Origin: Parvibaculum sp. | GTDB taxonomy: Bacteria > Pseudomonadota > Alphaproteobacteria > Parvibaculales > Parvibaculaceae | Length of the DNA: 64,000 bases | Direction of reading: 5' to 3' | Assembly: GCA_030645235.1 (NCBI GenBank) | Contig: JAUSMV010000008.1 | Location: 62,001-126,000, forward strand | Part shown: positions 43,350-52,031 of the stretch, piece by piece | Position numbering within the stretch: position 1 is the stretch's first letter | How the letters are laid out: each line of letters starts with the position of its first letter | Made by a program: the position numbers and the translations under genes | The notes under the pieces: model-generated | Databases searched by the model: none | Seen by the model: the letters and a program-made list of their open reading frames with translations, nothing else | Told to the model about the DNA's origin: nothing

Positions 43350-43527
43350 GGGTTCCCCTCCCCGGAAACGAAAGATAGCGGAAGGGCACCGGCTTAAACG
43401 CCTTTTAGGGGCCTCATTCCAGATCCGGAGTTTAGCGACGAATTGACGGGGGGCAAGCCGCCGTTAGACTGGCGACAACAAGAATACGCTCCGTCAAGGG
43501 CAGCATAATTTCACAGGGAGACAAATA

Positions 43528-44076
43528 ATGGCCCGCATACCCTATTTCGATCCGGCCCTGGCCACAGGCCGCGCCGCCGAAGCCTACAAAAAACTCCCCG
43601 CTCTCAACATTTTCCGCATGCTCGGCCATTCCGGCGACATGCTCGATGCCTTCATCAAATTCGGCAATGCGATCCTCTATCACACCGACGTGGACCCGAT
43701 CTTACGCGAAATCGCCATCGTCCGCGTCGGCGTACTGAAGAAAGGCAAATACGAAGTCTTCCAGCACGAGCGCATCTCGCGCCAGATCGGCATGGCCGAG
43801 GATAAAATCAAAGCGATCCATACCGGCCCCGACGCACCCGCCTTCAACGAGCTTGAAAAACTGGTGATGCAATTCACCGACGACATTGTCGCCAACACCC
43901 GCGCGTCGGACGCGACCTTCAACGCCATCAGCGCGAAATTGCCCGTGAAGCAGGTGCAGGAGCTTGTGCTGACCATCGGTTACTACACAGCCGTATGCTA
44001 TTTCCTCGAAACCTATGACGTGGACATTGAGGAAAAGGGCAAAGAAGCAACCGTCAACTTAGAGCGTAAATCCTGA
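43528..44076 (+). CDS. Carboxymuconolactone decarboxylase family protein (copy 1)
   Basis: 182 residues, AhpD/CMD fold. The conserved helical core is REIAIVRVGVLKKGKYEVFQ then HERISRQIGMAEDKI. The CMD family includes ring-opening decarboxylases and AhpD-type peroxidase partners; here there is no CxxC in the core, so a peroxidase function is unlikely. A strong site (AGGGAGAC) lies before the ATG. It heads a run of seven co-directional genes, the second copy starting 1 base after its stop. Confidence 0.88.
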   Translation: MARIPYFDPALATGRAAEAYKKLPALNIFRMLGHSGDMLDAFIKFGNAILYHTDVDPILREIAIVRVGVLKKGKYEVFQHERISRQIGMAEDKIKAIHTGPDAPAFNELEKLVMQFTDDIVANTRASDATFNAISAKLPVKQVQELVLTIGYYTAVCYFLETYDVDIEEKGKEATVNLERKS

Positions 44077-44077
44077 T

Positions 44078-44644
44078 ATGGCGCGCCTTCCTTATCCTGA
44101 TCCGGCAAGCCTCCCGCCAGCCAGTCGCGATTTGTTGAGCGGTTTACCGCCGCTCAACATTTTCAGAATGATCGCAGGCAGCGGTCCCTCTTTCGTGCCC
44201 TTCATGTCGCTCATCAATGCCTATCTGAACGAAGGCATATTGAACGCGGAACTGCGCGAACTCGTGATCCTGCGTGTTGGTCATCTGTGCAAATCGGAAT
44301 ATGAGCTGCACCAGCACCGCCGCGTCTCGCGCACGCTTGGCCTTTCGGAAGCCCGCATCACCGCCACAACAGACGCGCTGCCCTCACCGCATTTCACGGC
44401 TGCTGAAAATGCGGCGCTGGCTCTCGCCGACGACCTCACCGCCAACGTCAAAGGCAAAGCGAGCCTTGTGGCAGAAGTGCAAAAGCATCTGGGCGATGCA
44501 GGCACACAAGAACTCATCATCATTATCGGTGTCTATCTCCTCGTCTGCCGCTATCTCGAAACACTGGAAATCGAGATTGAAGACAAGGACATCGAAGGCA
44601 GCGGCCTTGACGAAATCAAACGGAGCCTCTCGCAAAATGTCTGA
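44078..44644 (+). CDS. Carboxymuconolactone decarboxylase family protein (copy 2)
   Basis: 188 residues and a paralogue of the gene before it, with the same core LRELVILRVGHLCKSEYELH then QHRRVSRTLGLSEARI. One Cys is present (HLCKSE) but no CxxC. The two copies probably form a heteromeric assembly, since CMD proteins are usually hexamers or trimers of dimers. It lies between copy 1 and an SDR whose start overlaps its stop. Confidence 0.88.
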   Translation: MARLPYPDPASLPPASRDLLSGLPPLNIFRMIAGSGPSFVPFMSLINAYLNEGILNAELRELVILRVGHLCKSEYELHQHRRVSRTLGLSEARITATTDALPSPHFTAAENAALALADDLTANVKGKASLVAEVQKHLGDAGTQELIIIIGVYLLVCRYLETLEIEIEDKDIEGSGLDEIKRSLSQNV

Positions 44645-45488
44645 GACAGAAACAAAACCGGAGCGCTATATGCGCCCCCTGTCTGCTGAATCGCGCGGCA
44701 ACGCGCCGGGCCGCGGCCGTCTCAAGGGTCGCAAAATTCTCGTCGTCGGCGGCGGCCAACGCACTGTTGACGCTGAAACCGACCCCGTCGGCAATGGCCG
44801 CGCCATGTCGCGCCTCTTTGCGCGCGAGGGGGCAAGCGTCATCGTGGCGGACATGAACCTGACCTCTGCCGAGGAAACGGTCACGATGATCATGAACGAT
44901 GGCGGCAAGGCTCAGGCCGTTCAGGCCGACATCTCGCAGCCTGCCGACATCACCCGCATGGTGACGCAGGCCCATATGACACTCGGCGGGCTCGACGGTC
45001 TCGTCCTCAATGTCGGCATCGGCGTCGGACCTTTGGGACTTGAAGGGGCGAACACGGATGATTGGGACAAGGCGCTCGCGGTCAATCTGCGCGGACCCAT
45101 GCTCATCTGCAAGGACGCTCTGCCGCTCCTTGAGGATGGCGCCTCAATCATCTTTATCTCGTCGATTGCAGGCCTTGTCGCAGGCTCGCGCCTTCCCTCC
45201 TATGACGCCTCCAAAGCAGCCCTTGGCGGTCTCATGCGACACGTCGCGATGGAAGGCACACGCCGCGGCATCCGCGCCAATATCGTGGCGCCGGGCCTTG
45301 TCGATACGCCGCTGGGCCGCCTCGCCACCCAAGGCCGCCCCTCGCGCGGGCGCTCACCCACACCCTTCGGACGACAGGCCACCGGCTGGGAAGTGGCTTA
45401 CGCCGCGCTCTTTTTCATGTCAGACGAAGCCGTCTATGTGAACGCGCAAACACTGGCTGTTGATTGCGGCATGACCGGCATCTCTTAG
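44637..45488 (+). CDS. Short-chain dehydrogenase/reductase with modified cofactor loop
   Basis: 283 residues. The true start is ATG 44637, which overlaps the CMD copy 2 stop by 8 bases; upstream in-frame sequence is another gene's frame. The catalytic YDASK (Y189, K193) and SSIAGLVAG are classical. The N-terminus is extended, and the Gly-rich loop reads VVGGGQRTVDAETDPVGNGR, carrying an insert where classical SDRs have TGxxxGIG. The end is MTGIS. It probably acts on a hydroxy or keto intermediate made by its neighbours. Confidence 0.9.
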   Translation: MSETETKPERYMRPLSAESRGNAPGRGRLKGRKILVVGGGQRTVDAETDPVGNGRAMSRLFAREGASVIVADMNLTSAEETVTMIMNDGGKAQAVQADISQPADITRMVTQAHMTLGGLDGLVLNVGIGVGPLGLEGANTDDWDKALAVNLRGPMLICKDALPLLEDGASIIFISSIAGLVAGSRLPSYDASKAALGGLMRHVAMEGTRRGIRANIVAPGLVDTPLGRLATQGRPSRGRSPTPFGRQATGWEVAYAALFFMSDEAVYVNAQTLAVDCGMTGIS

Positions 45489-45514
45489 ACGACCGCAAGG
45501 CGGGGGGACGACGA

Positions 45515-46912
45515 ATGGGTAAAATTCTCATCAAAGACGGACGTGTCGTGCCGGTGGCAGGCACCGCACAAGAGATCAAAGCCGACGTCCTGATCGACGG
45601 CGGAAAAATTATCGCCATCGCGCCCGATATCAACGCCGATGCTGAAGTGATCGACGCCACAGACTCCATTGTCATGCCGGGCTTTGTCGATACCCACCGC
45701 CATGTCTGGCAGACGCAACTCCGCACGGTCGCAACCGACTGGAGCCTCTTTGATTATTTCGTCGAAATGCGTCTTGGCTATTCGACTTTCTACACCGCCG
45801 AAGACGCCTATCTCGGCAATTATGTCGGTGCGCTCGAAGCGTTAGATGCTGGTATCACAACACTTGTGGACCATTGCCACATATTGAACACGCCTGAACA
45901 TGCCGAGGAAGCCGCGCGCGGCTTGCAGGAATCCGGCATGCGCGCGATCTTTTGCTACGGCACATTTGCCAATGCCCCGCGCGTGCCGATGGATGTGCCG
46001 ACCGACCCTAACTGGCGCTACGCCACCGCGCGCGCCATCCGGCAAGGTCGCCTCGCCGATGACAAAGGCCTCGTGCGTTTCGGCTTTGCGCCTTTTGAGG
46101 CCGAAGCCATGTCGCCGGATGATCTCGCCGCTGAAATCCGCGTCGCGCGTGAGCTGGGCGCCGCCGTCATCTCGCTTCATGCGGCGATGGGACCCTACGC
46201 ATCGGGCATTCCCGTTGTCGAAACGCTGCACAAGTCCGGCCTTCTCGGTCCCGATCTTCTCTTTGTCCATGGGGCCGCCTTCACCGACCACGAGCTGAAA
46301 CTCATCTCAGATTCCGGTGCCGCAATTTCAGCGACGCCCGAAACCGAAATGCAAATGGGCATGGGCTTTCCCGTCGCCTATCGCGCGCAGGCACACAATG
46401 TCAAAACAGGTCTCGGCATCGACATTGTGTCGAACTATGCAGGCGACATGTTCATGCCGATGCGGCTGGGACTGCAAGCCACACGCGCGCTGCGCAACGA
46501 GGAATACGGCACCCGCCAACGTGCGCCGTCAATCATCACACCCAAAGCCTTTGAGGCGCTGCGTCTTGCCACATTGGGCGGCGCGGAAGCCATTCAAATG
46601 AACAAACAAATCGGCTCGCTTGAAGTCGGCAAAGCAGCAGACATTGCCATCATCAGCACGCAGGCGATGCACATGACGCCGTCTTTCGATGCCGTCGGTG
46701 CGATTGTGCTCAACGCACGCCCCACTGACATCACAACGGTGCTCGTGAATGGCCGTGTCGTGAAACGCAACGGCGCACTTGTCGGTGTCGATTGGCCCGT
46801 GCTGCGCAAGCGTTTTGCCGCCTCAGCCGAGCGCATCATGGACGGGTTCAAAACCGTCAACGTGCCGGAACTTGCCGCTTTCGCGCGTCCGATCATGCCG
46901 CATCTGGAATAA
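45515..46912 (+). CDS. Amidohydrolase, ATZ/TRZ-deaminase type
   Basis: 465 residues from ATG 45515, which has a GGGGGG run upstream. The metal ligands start with HxH at 61-63 (FVDTHRHVWQT); further His residues lie in ISLHAAMGPYA and LFVHGAAFTDH, and an Asp in LGIDIVSNYAGD. C-terminal features (LGGAEAIQMNKQIGSLEVGK, ADIAIISTQAMHM) are typical of cytosine or guanine deaminases and chlorohydrolases. It removes an amine, chloride or similar group from a ring. It sits in the CMD/SDR/MBL/GST operon, so its natural substrate may be a cyclic xenobiotic or aromatic intermediate. Confidence 0.9.
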   Translation: MGKILIKDGRVVPVAGTAQEIKADVLIDGGKIIAIAPDINADAEVIDATDSIVMPGFVDTHRHVWQTQLRTVATDWSLFDYFVEMRLGYSTFYTAEDAYLGNYVGALEALDAGITTLVDHCHILNTPEHAEEAARGLQESGMRAIFCYGTFANAPRVPMDVPTDPNWRYATARAIRQGRLADDKGLVRFGFAPFEAEAMSPDDLAAEIRVARELGAAVISLHAAMGPYASGIPVVETLHKSGLLGPDLLFVHGAAFTDHELKLISDSGAAISATPETEMQMGMGFPVAYRAQAHNVKTGLGIDIVSNYAGDMFMPMRLGLQATRALRNEEYGTRQRAPSIITPKAFEALRLATLGGAEAIQMNKQIGSLEVGKAADIAIISTQAMHMTPSFDAVGAIVLNARPTDITTVLVNGRVVKRNGALVGVDWPVLRKRFAASAERIMDGFKTVNVPELAAFARPIMPHLE

Positions 46913-46923
46913 GGGGAAACACC

Positions 46924-47898
46924 ATGTCACTCGGTTTGAGCAAATACCAATATACCAAAGGCCTGCATGATCTCGGCAATGGCGGCTATGCCTGGCTCCA
47001 ACCGGACGGCGGCTGGGGCTGGTCCAATGCCGGTCTCATCACGGATCGCGGTGAATCGCTTCTCGTCGATACGCTCTTCGACGTGCCGCTGACACGCGAC
47101 ATGCTCGCCGCCATGCGCAAGGCCGAACCCGTTGCGGCGGCCAAAATCAAAACCCTCGTCAACACCCATCACAATGGCGACCATTGCTATGGCAATGAAT
47201 GCTGCGAGGGCGCCGAAATCATCGCCCATAAACTCGCCAAAGAAGCGATGACCCATGAAGGGCCGGACCTGCTGGTGGGTTTTTTGAAAGCCGCGCCAGG
47301 CTTGGGCGATTTGGGCACGTTCCTCACCAAATGTTTCGGCGCTTTTGATTTCGCAAGCGTCACGCAAACACTTCCGACCACAACCTTTGAAACCGGGATC
47401 ACCCGTCAGGTCGGCGACAAGACCGTCAAAATCATGCATGTCGGTCCCGCCCACACACCGGGCGACGCACTCGTCTATGTCCCCGAAGACAAAATGGTCT
47501 TCACCGGCGATATTCTCTTCATCGAAGGCCACCCGATCATGTGGGAAGGTCCGATCGGCAACTGGATTGATGCCTGCAACCGCATCATTGCGATGGACGT
47601 TGAAACCGTTGTGCCGGGCCACGGCCCCATCACGGATAAAAAAGGTGTCGCGGCCATGCGCGACTATCTGATCTACACTGAAAAAGAAGCGCGCAAACGC
47701 TATGACGCGGGGCTGTCAGCCTTCGATGCCGCCTGCGACATCGACATGTCGGCTTATGACAATTGGGGCGACGGCGAACGCGTCGTGATCAATGTCGCAA
47801 CGCTCTATAAAGAATTTGCAGGCGACGCGACGCCCAATGAGCCCGCCGCCCTCTTCGGCCAGATGGCGGCGCTGGCCAAAAAGCACGGTCGCCTCTAG
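46924..47898 (+). CDS. Metallo-beta-lactamase-fold hydrolase
   Basis: 324 residues from ATG 46924 (AAGGGGAAACACC upstream). The zinc motif is THHNGDH at 81-87, where the second His of the standard HxHxDH is replaced by Asn. The downstream ligands are in VGPAHTPGD, FTGDILF and PGHGP. N-terminal LQPDGGWGWSNAGLITDRGE is the usual MBL start. Such Asn-containing members still bind metal in some subgroups, but activity should not be assumed. It starts 11 bases after the amidohydrolase stop and is probably cotranscribed. Confidence 0.88.
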   Translation: MSLGLSKYQYTKGLHDLGNGGYAWLQPDGGWGWSNAGLITDRGESLLVDTLFDVPLTRDMLAAMRKAEPVAAAKIKTLVNTHHNGDHCYGNECCEGAEIIAHKLAKEAMTHEGPDLLVGFLKAAPGLGDLGTFLTKCFGAFDFASVTQTLPTTTFETGITRQVGDKTVKIMHVGPAHTPGDALVYVPEDKMVFTGDILFIEGHPIMWEGPIGNWIDACNRIIAMDVETVVPGHGPITDKKGVAAMRDYLIYTEKEARKRYDAGLSAFDAACDIDMSAYDNWGDGERVVINVATLYKEFAGDATPNEPAALFGQMAALAKKHGRL

Positions 47899-47969
47899 GT
47901 CAACAGATCGTAATTGGACTCAAACCGCTCAAAGCGCAATGATCCCCCAAAATAATTTGGGGAGATCCT

Positions 47970-48755
47970 ATGGTCACGCTTTACGAACACCCGCTATCGC
48001 CCTATGCGCAGAAGTGCAAAATCGCGCTGCGCGAAAAAGGCATCGCCTTTGATTTGAAAATGCCCGACGCCATTGGCTCAGGCCAGACAGGCGGCGACTT
48101 CATGGCCGCCAATCCGCGCGGCGAAGTCCCCGCCCTGATCGACGGCGATGTCGCGATTTTCGACTCGACCATCATTCTTGAATATATCGAAGACAAATGG
48201 CCCGCGACGCCGATGCTGCCTGCCGCACCCGCTGACCGTGCGCGGGCCCGCATGATCGAAGAAGTCTGCGACACGCATTATGAAGCGATCAACTGGGGCC
48301 TGAGCGAACTCGCCTATTTCCGCCGCGCCGAAGGCCCGCTTGGCGAGGCACTCCGCGACAAGGCCGCCGACCAGATCGAAATGCTCTATGGCTGGCTGAC
48401 ACGTCAGCTTAAGTCAGCCGACTGGTTCAATGGCACAAGCTTCGGCTGGGCCGATCTCTCGGTCCTGCCTTATGTCGCAGGCTCATCGGGCTTCGGCATC
48501 GCGCCGGACGCAAAGTCTCCGCTCGGCAAATGGTTTGCCCGCGCCCGCGCCCGTGACAGCGTGGCCAAAACACTGGCCGAAGCCGGCAATGCCGCGAGCG
48601 CCATGGAAACCGTTTCCGACATCGTGAAACAGGGCCTCTTCAAACGCGAATACCGCGATCATCGCCTCGAATGGATGATCCGCTCCGGCGGCATCGACGT
48701 CGTCTTGGACGGCCTTGCCAAAAACAACATCCGCTTCAGCAACGATTTTCAGTGA
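47970..48755 (+). CDS. Glutathione S-transferase family protein
   Basis: 261 residues. The N-terminal thioredoxin-like domain begins TLYEHPLSPYAQKCKIALRE with a Ser/Pro/Tyr cluster where glutathione is activated, then RGEVPALIDGDVAIFDSTI. The C-terminal helical domain has WFNGTSFGWADLSVLPYVAG and a basic end. Bacterial GSTs of this kind include beta-etherases and dehalogenases. It lies 71 bases after the MBL gene and 12 bases before a second GST. Confidence 0.9.
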   Translation: MVTLYEHPLSPYAQKCKIALREKGIAFDLKMPDAIGSGQTGGDFMAANPRGEVPALIDGDVAIFDSTIILEYIEDKWPATPMLPAAPADRARARMIEEVCDTHYEAINWGLSELAYFRRAEGPLGEALRDKAADQIEMLYGWLTRQLKSADWFNGTSFGWADLSVLPYVAGSSGFGIAPDAKSPLGKWFARARARDSVAKTLAEAGNAASAMETVSDIVKQGLFKREYRDHRLEWMIRSGGIDVVLDGLAKNNIRFSNDFQ

Positions 48756-48767
48756 GGGACGAGACCC

Positions 48768-49712
48768 ATGCCCGCCAATGCCCAATCCATCATCCTGCAT
48801 CAATATGATGTCTCGCCCTTTTCCGAAAAAGTCCGTGTCGTCCTCGGCATCAAAGGGCTCGAATGGTATGCCTGCGACGAACCCGTCATCATGCCAAAGC
48901 CCGAACTCACAGCGCTCACAGGCGGCTACCGCAAAATCCCTGTGATGCAAATCGGCGCGGATATTTATTGCGACAGCCAGATCATCATTCGCGAATTGGA
49001 AAGCCGCTTCCCGTCGCCCTCCGTCTTTGTCGGCGGCGACAAGGGCCTGGGCTACGGCATCGGCGTCTGGACGGATCGTTCGATTTTCATGAACACCGTC
49101 ACCGTTGTTTTCGGCGGCATGGCGGATGGGGCGAACGAACTTGCCAATGAAGCCTTCCGCAAAGACCGCGAAGCGCTGACCGGTCGTCCCTTCGATGCCA
49201 ATGCGATGAAAATGGGCGCACCGATGATGGCCGAACAGCTCCGCGCCCAGCTCGACTGGATCGAACACCAGCTTGCCGATGGCCGCACCTTCCTCATGGG
49301 CGCAGACGCTGGCATTGCCGATGCGTCGGCCTATTACAATCTCGCCTTCGCGCGCTGGGTCTATCCCGTCTCACTCAAAATTCTCGAAAGCCTCCCCAAA
49401 GTCGCCGCCTGGGAAAAACGCGTGAAAGCCATCGGCCACGGCACCCGCCACGAAATGAGCCGCGAAGAGGCGCTCGACATCGCCAAAGCTGCCACCTCAA
49501 CCGAAAAACCGCATACGGACCCCAACGAACCCAATGGTCTGAAATCCGGCCAACGCGTCACGGTGATGGCGGATGACTATGGTCGCGACCCGATTGTCGG
49601 CGAGCTGGTCTCATCCTCCGCCCAGCATGTCGCCATCAAACGCACAGATGAGCGCGTCGGCGAAGTGACGGTCCATTTCCCCCGTGTCGGCTTTTTCGTG
49701 ATGCCGTCATAA
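48768..49712 (+). CDS. Glutathione S-transferase family protein with extra C-terminal domain
   Basis: 314 residues. The GST core is complete (ILHQYDVSPFSEKVRVVLGI, then LTGGYRKIPVMQIGADIYCD and DGRTFLMGADAGIADASAYY). After about residue 245 there are 70 extra residues (KSGQRVTVMADDYGRDPIVG and VTVHFPRVGFFVMPS) that look like a small beta-barrel and are not part of a standard GST. It starts 12 bases after the previous GST and ends the run of co-directional genes. Confidence 0.88.
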   Translation: MPANAQSIILHQYDVSPFSEKVRVVLGIKGLEWYACDEPVIMPKPELTALTGGYRKIPVMQIGADIYCDSQIIIRELESRFPSPSVFVGGDKGLGYGIGVWTDRSIFMNTVTVVFGGMADGANELANEAFRKDREALTGRPFDANAMKMGAPMMAEQLRAQLDWIEHQLADGRTFLMGADAGIADASAYYNLAFARWVYPVSLKILESLPKVAAWEKRVKAIGHGTRHEMSREEALDIAKAATSTEKPHTDPNEPNGLKSGQRVTVMADDYGRDPIVGELVSSSAQHVAIKRTDERVGEVTVHFPRVGFFVMPS

Positions 49713-49863
49713 GGCCCGGACATCGGGAGCCTCACGGATAGGGGCTCCCGATAATCGGGAATATAGCAAAAATAAGTATAACTGCCCTGCGACAGCCACA
49801 TTGCTTCACGCATATAATAGCAACGGGGTATGTAAGATCAGGACAATGCAGGGAGACATTGAG

Positions 49864-50343
49864 ATGTCTGTCATCAAATTCACGCGCGCGACAAGCCTTG
49901 CGGCCCTTGCCGCTCTCGCTCTTTTCGCCGTCACATCAACCCCTGCCGCCGCGCGCTCCAATGTCAGCGTCGGCATAGGCATTGGCTTTCCCGTCTATGG
50001 CCCGAGCTATGGCGGTTATGGCGGTTACGGCGGCTATTACCGCCCCCATTACCGCCCCTATTATCACCGCCCGCATTATCGTAACTATTACCGTCCCTAT
50101 TATCCGCCCGTGATCTACGCACCGCCGGTCATCTACGCGCCGCCGCCCGCTGTCGTTTACGTGCCGCCGCCGGCCTATTATCAGCAGCCCGTGCAGGCGA
50201 TCCCGACATCGGAAATCTATCGGCGTCCCAACGGGCAATATTGCCGCGAATTTCAATCAACCGTCCGCATCAACGGCGAGTTGCAAAACTCCTACGGCAC
50301 AGCCTGCCAGCAACCCGACGGCGTCTGGCGCATCGTGAATTAA
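49864..50343 (+). CDS. Secreted Tyr/Pro/Gly-rich protein of unknown function
   Basis: 159 residues from ATG 49864, which has GGGAG 8 bases upstream. A signal peptide (ATSLAALAALALFAVTSTPA) is followed by a low-complexity region of Gly-Tyr, Tyr-Arg-Pro and Tyr-Ala-Pro-Pro repeats (residues about 50-120). The C-terminal cysteine-containing segment (PNGQYCREFQSTVRINGELQ, GTACQQPDGVW) resembles the surface-antigen/RcnB-like ends of alphaproteobacterial envelope proteins. Probably periplasmic or surface-exposed. A terminator follows directly. Confidence 0.78.
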   Translation: MSVIKFTRATSLAALAALALFAVTSTPAAARSNVSVGIGIGFPVYGPSYGGYGGYGGYYRPHYRPYYHRPHYRNYYRPYYPPVIYAPPVIYAPPPAVVYVPPPAYYQQPVQAIPTSEIYRRPNGQYCREFQSTVRINGELQNSYGTACQQPDGVWRIVN

Positions 50344-50360
50344 ACCCGTCACATGAAACA

Positions 50361-50394
50361 AAAAAGGCGGAGATTTTTTGTCTCCGCCTTTTCT
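50361..50394 (+). terminator. Intrinsic terminator after the secreted protein
   Basis: AAGGCGGAGA and TCTCCGCCTT form a perfect 10-bp stem over TTTTTTG, followed by TTTC. It lies 21 bases past the stop and separates this gene from the VOC protein. Confidence 0.92.
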
Positions 50395-50431
50395 ATGATC
50401 GGAATGAACCCCCGAAGCGAAAGGACAAGCC

Positions 50432-50911
50432 ATGGCAACGCCCAAAAACATGATCTGCGTTTGGTACGACAAAGACGCCGAGGCCGCCGCCCGCTTCTAC
50501 GCCAAAACGTTTCCCGACAGCGCGGTGAGCGCCGTCCATCTTGCGCCCGGCGACTACCCGTCGGGCAAAGAAGGCCAGGTGCTGACAGTGGAATTTACCG
50601 TCTGCGGCATCCCCTGCATCGGTCTCAATGGCGGGGATGTGTTCAAGCACTCAGAAGCCTTCTCGTTCCAGATCGCCACAGACAATCAGGAAGAAACCGA
50701 CCGCTACTGGAACGCCATTGTCGGCAATGGCGGCGAGGAAAGCATGTGCGGCTGGTGCAGGGACAAATGGGGCATCAATTGGCAGATCACGCCGCGCGTC
50801 CTGACCGACGGCATGGCGGCAGGCGGCGCGGAAGCCAAGCGCGTCTTTGCGGCGATGATGGAAATGGGCAAAATCGACGTCGCGAAAATCGAAGCGGCGC
50901 GTCGCGGTTAA
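50432..50911 (+). CDS. VOC family protein (PhnB-like)
   Basis: 159 residues, a single vicinal-oxygen-chelate module with MICVWYDKDAEAAARFYAKT, the Asp/Glu strand FTVCGIPCIGLNGGDVFKH and the C-terminal CGWCRDKWGINWQITPRVL. This is the PhnB/3-demethylubiquinone-methyltransferase-like subgroup, which is often an unassigned dioxygenase or resistance protein; activity is unknown. A good site (GAAAGGACA) is present. It converges with the GST at 50924, with 12 bases between the stops. Confidence 0.88.
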   Translation: MATPKNMICVWYDKDAEAAARFYAKTFPDSAVSAVHLAPGDYPSGKEGQVLTVEFTVCGIPCIGLNGGDVFKHSEAFSFQIATDNQEETDRYWNAIVGNGGEESMCGWCRDKWGINWQITPRVLTDGMAAGGAEAKRVFAAMMEMGKIDVAKIEAARRG

Positions 50912-50923
50912 TACACGTCGCGG

Positions 50924-51574
50924 TTAAGTCGCGGCTTTGAACACGGCCAGTTGAGCCGCGAAAGCACGCTTGTAAGCGGGCCGCGCTTCACCCCGCGCAA
51001 CATAAGCGGCAAGGTTCGGATGCTCTTCGATCAGGCCCGAACCGCCGAGGCGCTGCAACACAGACACCATCATCAGATCACCTGCATTGAACGCGCCGTC
51101 GAGCCAGTCGGCAGACCCGAGACGCGCGGACAATTCGCCAAGCCGCACACGGACGCGGCCCTCCGCCAGTGCCAAACGCTCCGCATACCAACTCTTGTCA
51201 CGCTCCAGCAGCACAATCATCGAGCGGTCAACAATCACAGGCTCCACCGTGTTCACCGCCGCAAACATCCATGTGATCGCCCGCGCACGGGCCTTTGCAT
51301 CGCGTGGCAACAGACCCGCATGGCGCTCTGCAATGTGAAACACGATGGCACCGGACTCAAACAGCGCCAGATCACCCTCTTCATAAGTCGGGATCTGGCC
51401 GAAGGGATGAAGGGCCAGATGTGCGGGCTCTTTCATTTCAGCAAACGAAACGAGACGCACGTCATATGGCTCGCCCGCTTCTTCCAAAGCCCAGCGCACA
51501 CGCATGTCCCGCGCCAACCCCCGCCCGCGATCAGGCGAGTTTGCAAAAGCGGTGATGATCTGTTTCGCGGACAA
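50924..51574 (-). CDS. Glutathione S-transferase family protein
   Basis: 216 residues. It starts at TTG 51574, which has GGAG 6 bases before it; no ATG is better. GST core: DMRVRWALEEAGEPYDVRLV, HPFGQIPTYEEGDLALFESG, and C-terminal helices with DWLDGAFNAGDLMMVSVLQR. Third gene of a TetR/SRPBCC/GST operon, 12 bases after the SRPBCC stop. Probably detoxifies the compound that releases the TetR regulator, which is an inference from gene order. Confidence 0.9.
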   Translation of the reverse strand: MSAKQIITAFANSPDRGRGLARDMRVRWALEEAGEPYDVRLVSFAEMKEPAHLALHPFGQIPTYEEGDLALFESGAIVFHIAERHAGLLPRDAKARARAITWMFAAVNTVEPVIVDRSMIVLLERDKSWYAERLALAEGRVRVRLGELSARLGSADWLDGAFNAGDLMMVSVLQRLGGSGLIEEHPNLAAYVARGEARPAYKRAFAAQLAVFKAAT

Positions 51575-51586
51575 GAAAAACTCCGC

Positions 51587-52030
51587 TTACTGATTAATGT
51601 CAGGTTCAACAAGCTGCATGAGCTTATAAAGCGAATCCTGCCAGCCATGATAGCAAGCATCCAGCGGGATCATGTCGGGCACGCCTGACTGCTCGATATA
51701 TAATTCAGTGCCCATCGACACGGCCTTCAATGTCACAGTCACGCGCATCTCGCCCGGCATATTCGGATCGTCAAATATGTCCGTATAGACAAGGCGCTCG
51801 CCCGGCACGAGTTCGAGATAGGAGCCGCCGAAGTCGTGGCCGCCGCCCGTCGTGAAATTGCGAAACGACATGCGGTGCTTGCCGCCCACTCTGGCATCAA
51901 GCTCATGCACCGTGCAGAGAAAGCCGTAAGGCGGGATCCAGAACGCAATCGCATCCGGTTCGAGAAAAGCGCGATAGACTTTTTCAGGCTTCGTCGCGAT
52001 GACGCGATGCAGTTTGATGGTGCCGGGCAT
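51587..52030 (-). CDS. SRPBCC/AHSA1-type protein
   Basis: 147 residues from ATG 52030, with AGGA 6 bases upstream. The AHSA1 (START-like) fold begins TIKLHRVIATKPEKVYRAFL and continues WIPPYGFLCTVHELDARVGG, ending GWQDSLYKLMQLVEPDI. This family binds hydrophobic ligands and often accompanies TetR or ArsR regulators. It is separated from the TetR stop by one base, so the two are translated together. Confidence 0.9.
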   Translation of the reverse strand: MPGTIKLHRVIATKPEKVYRAFLEPDAIAFWIPPYGFLCTVHELDARVGGKHRMSFRNFTTGGGHDFGGSYLELVPGERLVYTDIFDDPNMPGEMRVTVTLKAVSMGTELYIEQSGVPDMIPLDACYHGWQDSLYKLMQLVEPDINQ

Positions 52031-52031
52031 G

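Noticed and set aside
42270-43397. A 375-residue plus-strand frame opposite the ligase at 41778
   Set aside because: The ligase motifs are complete on the minus strand; this frame has Arg/Asp/His-rich shadow composition and no site.
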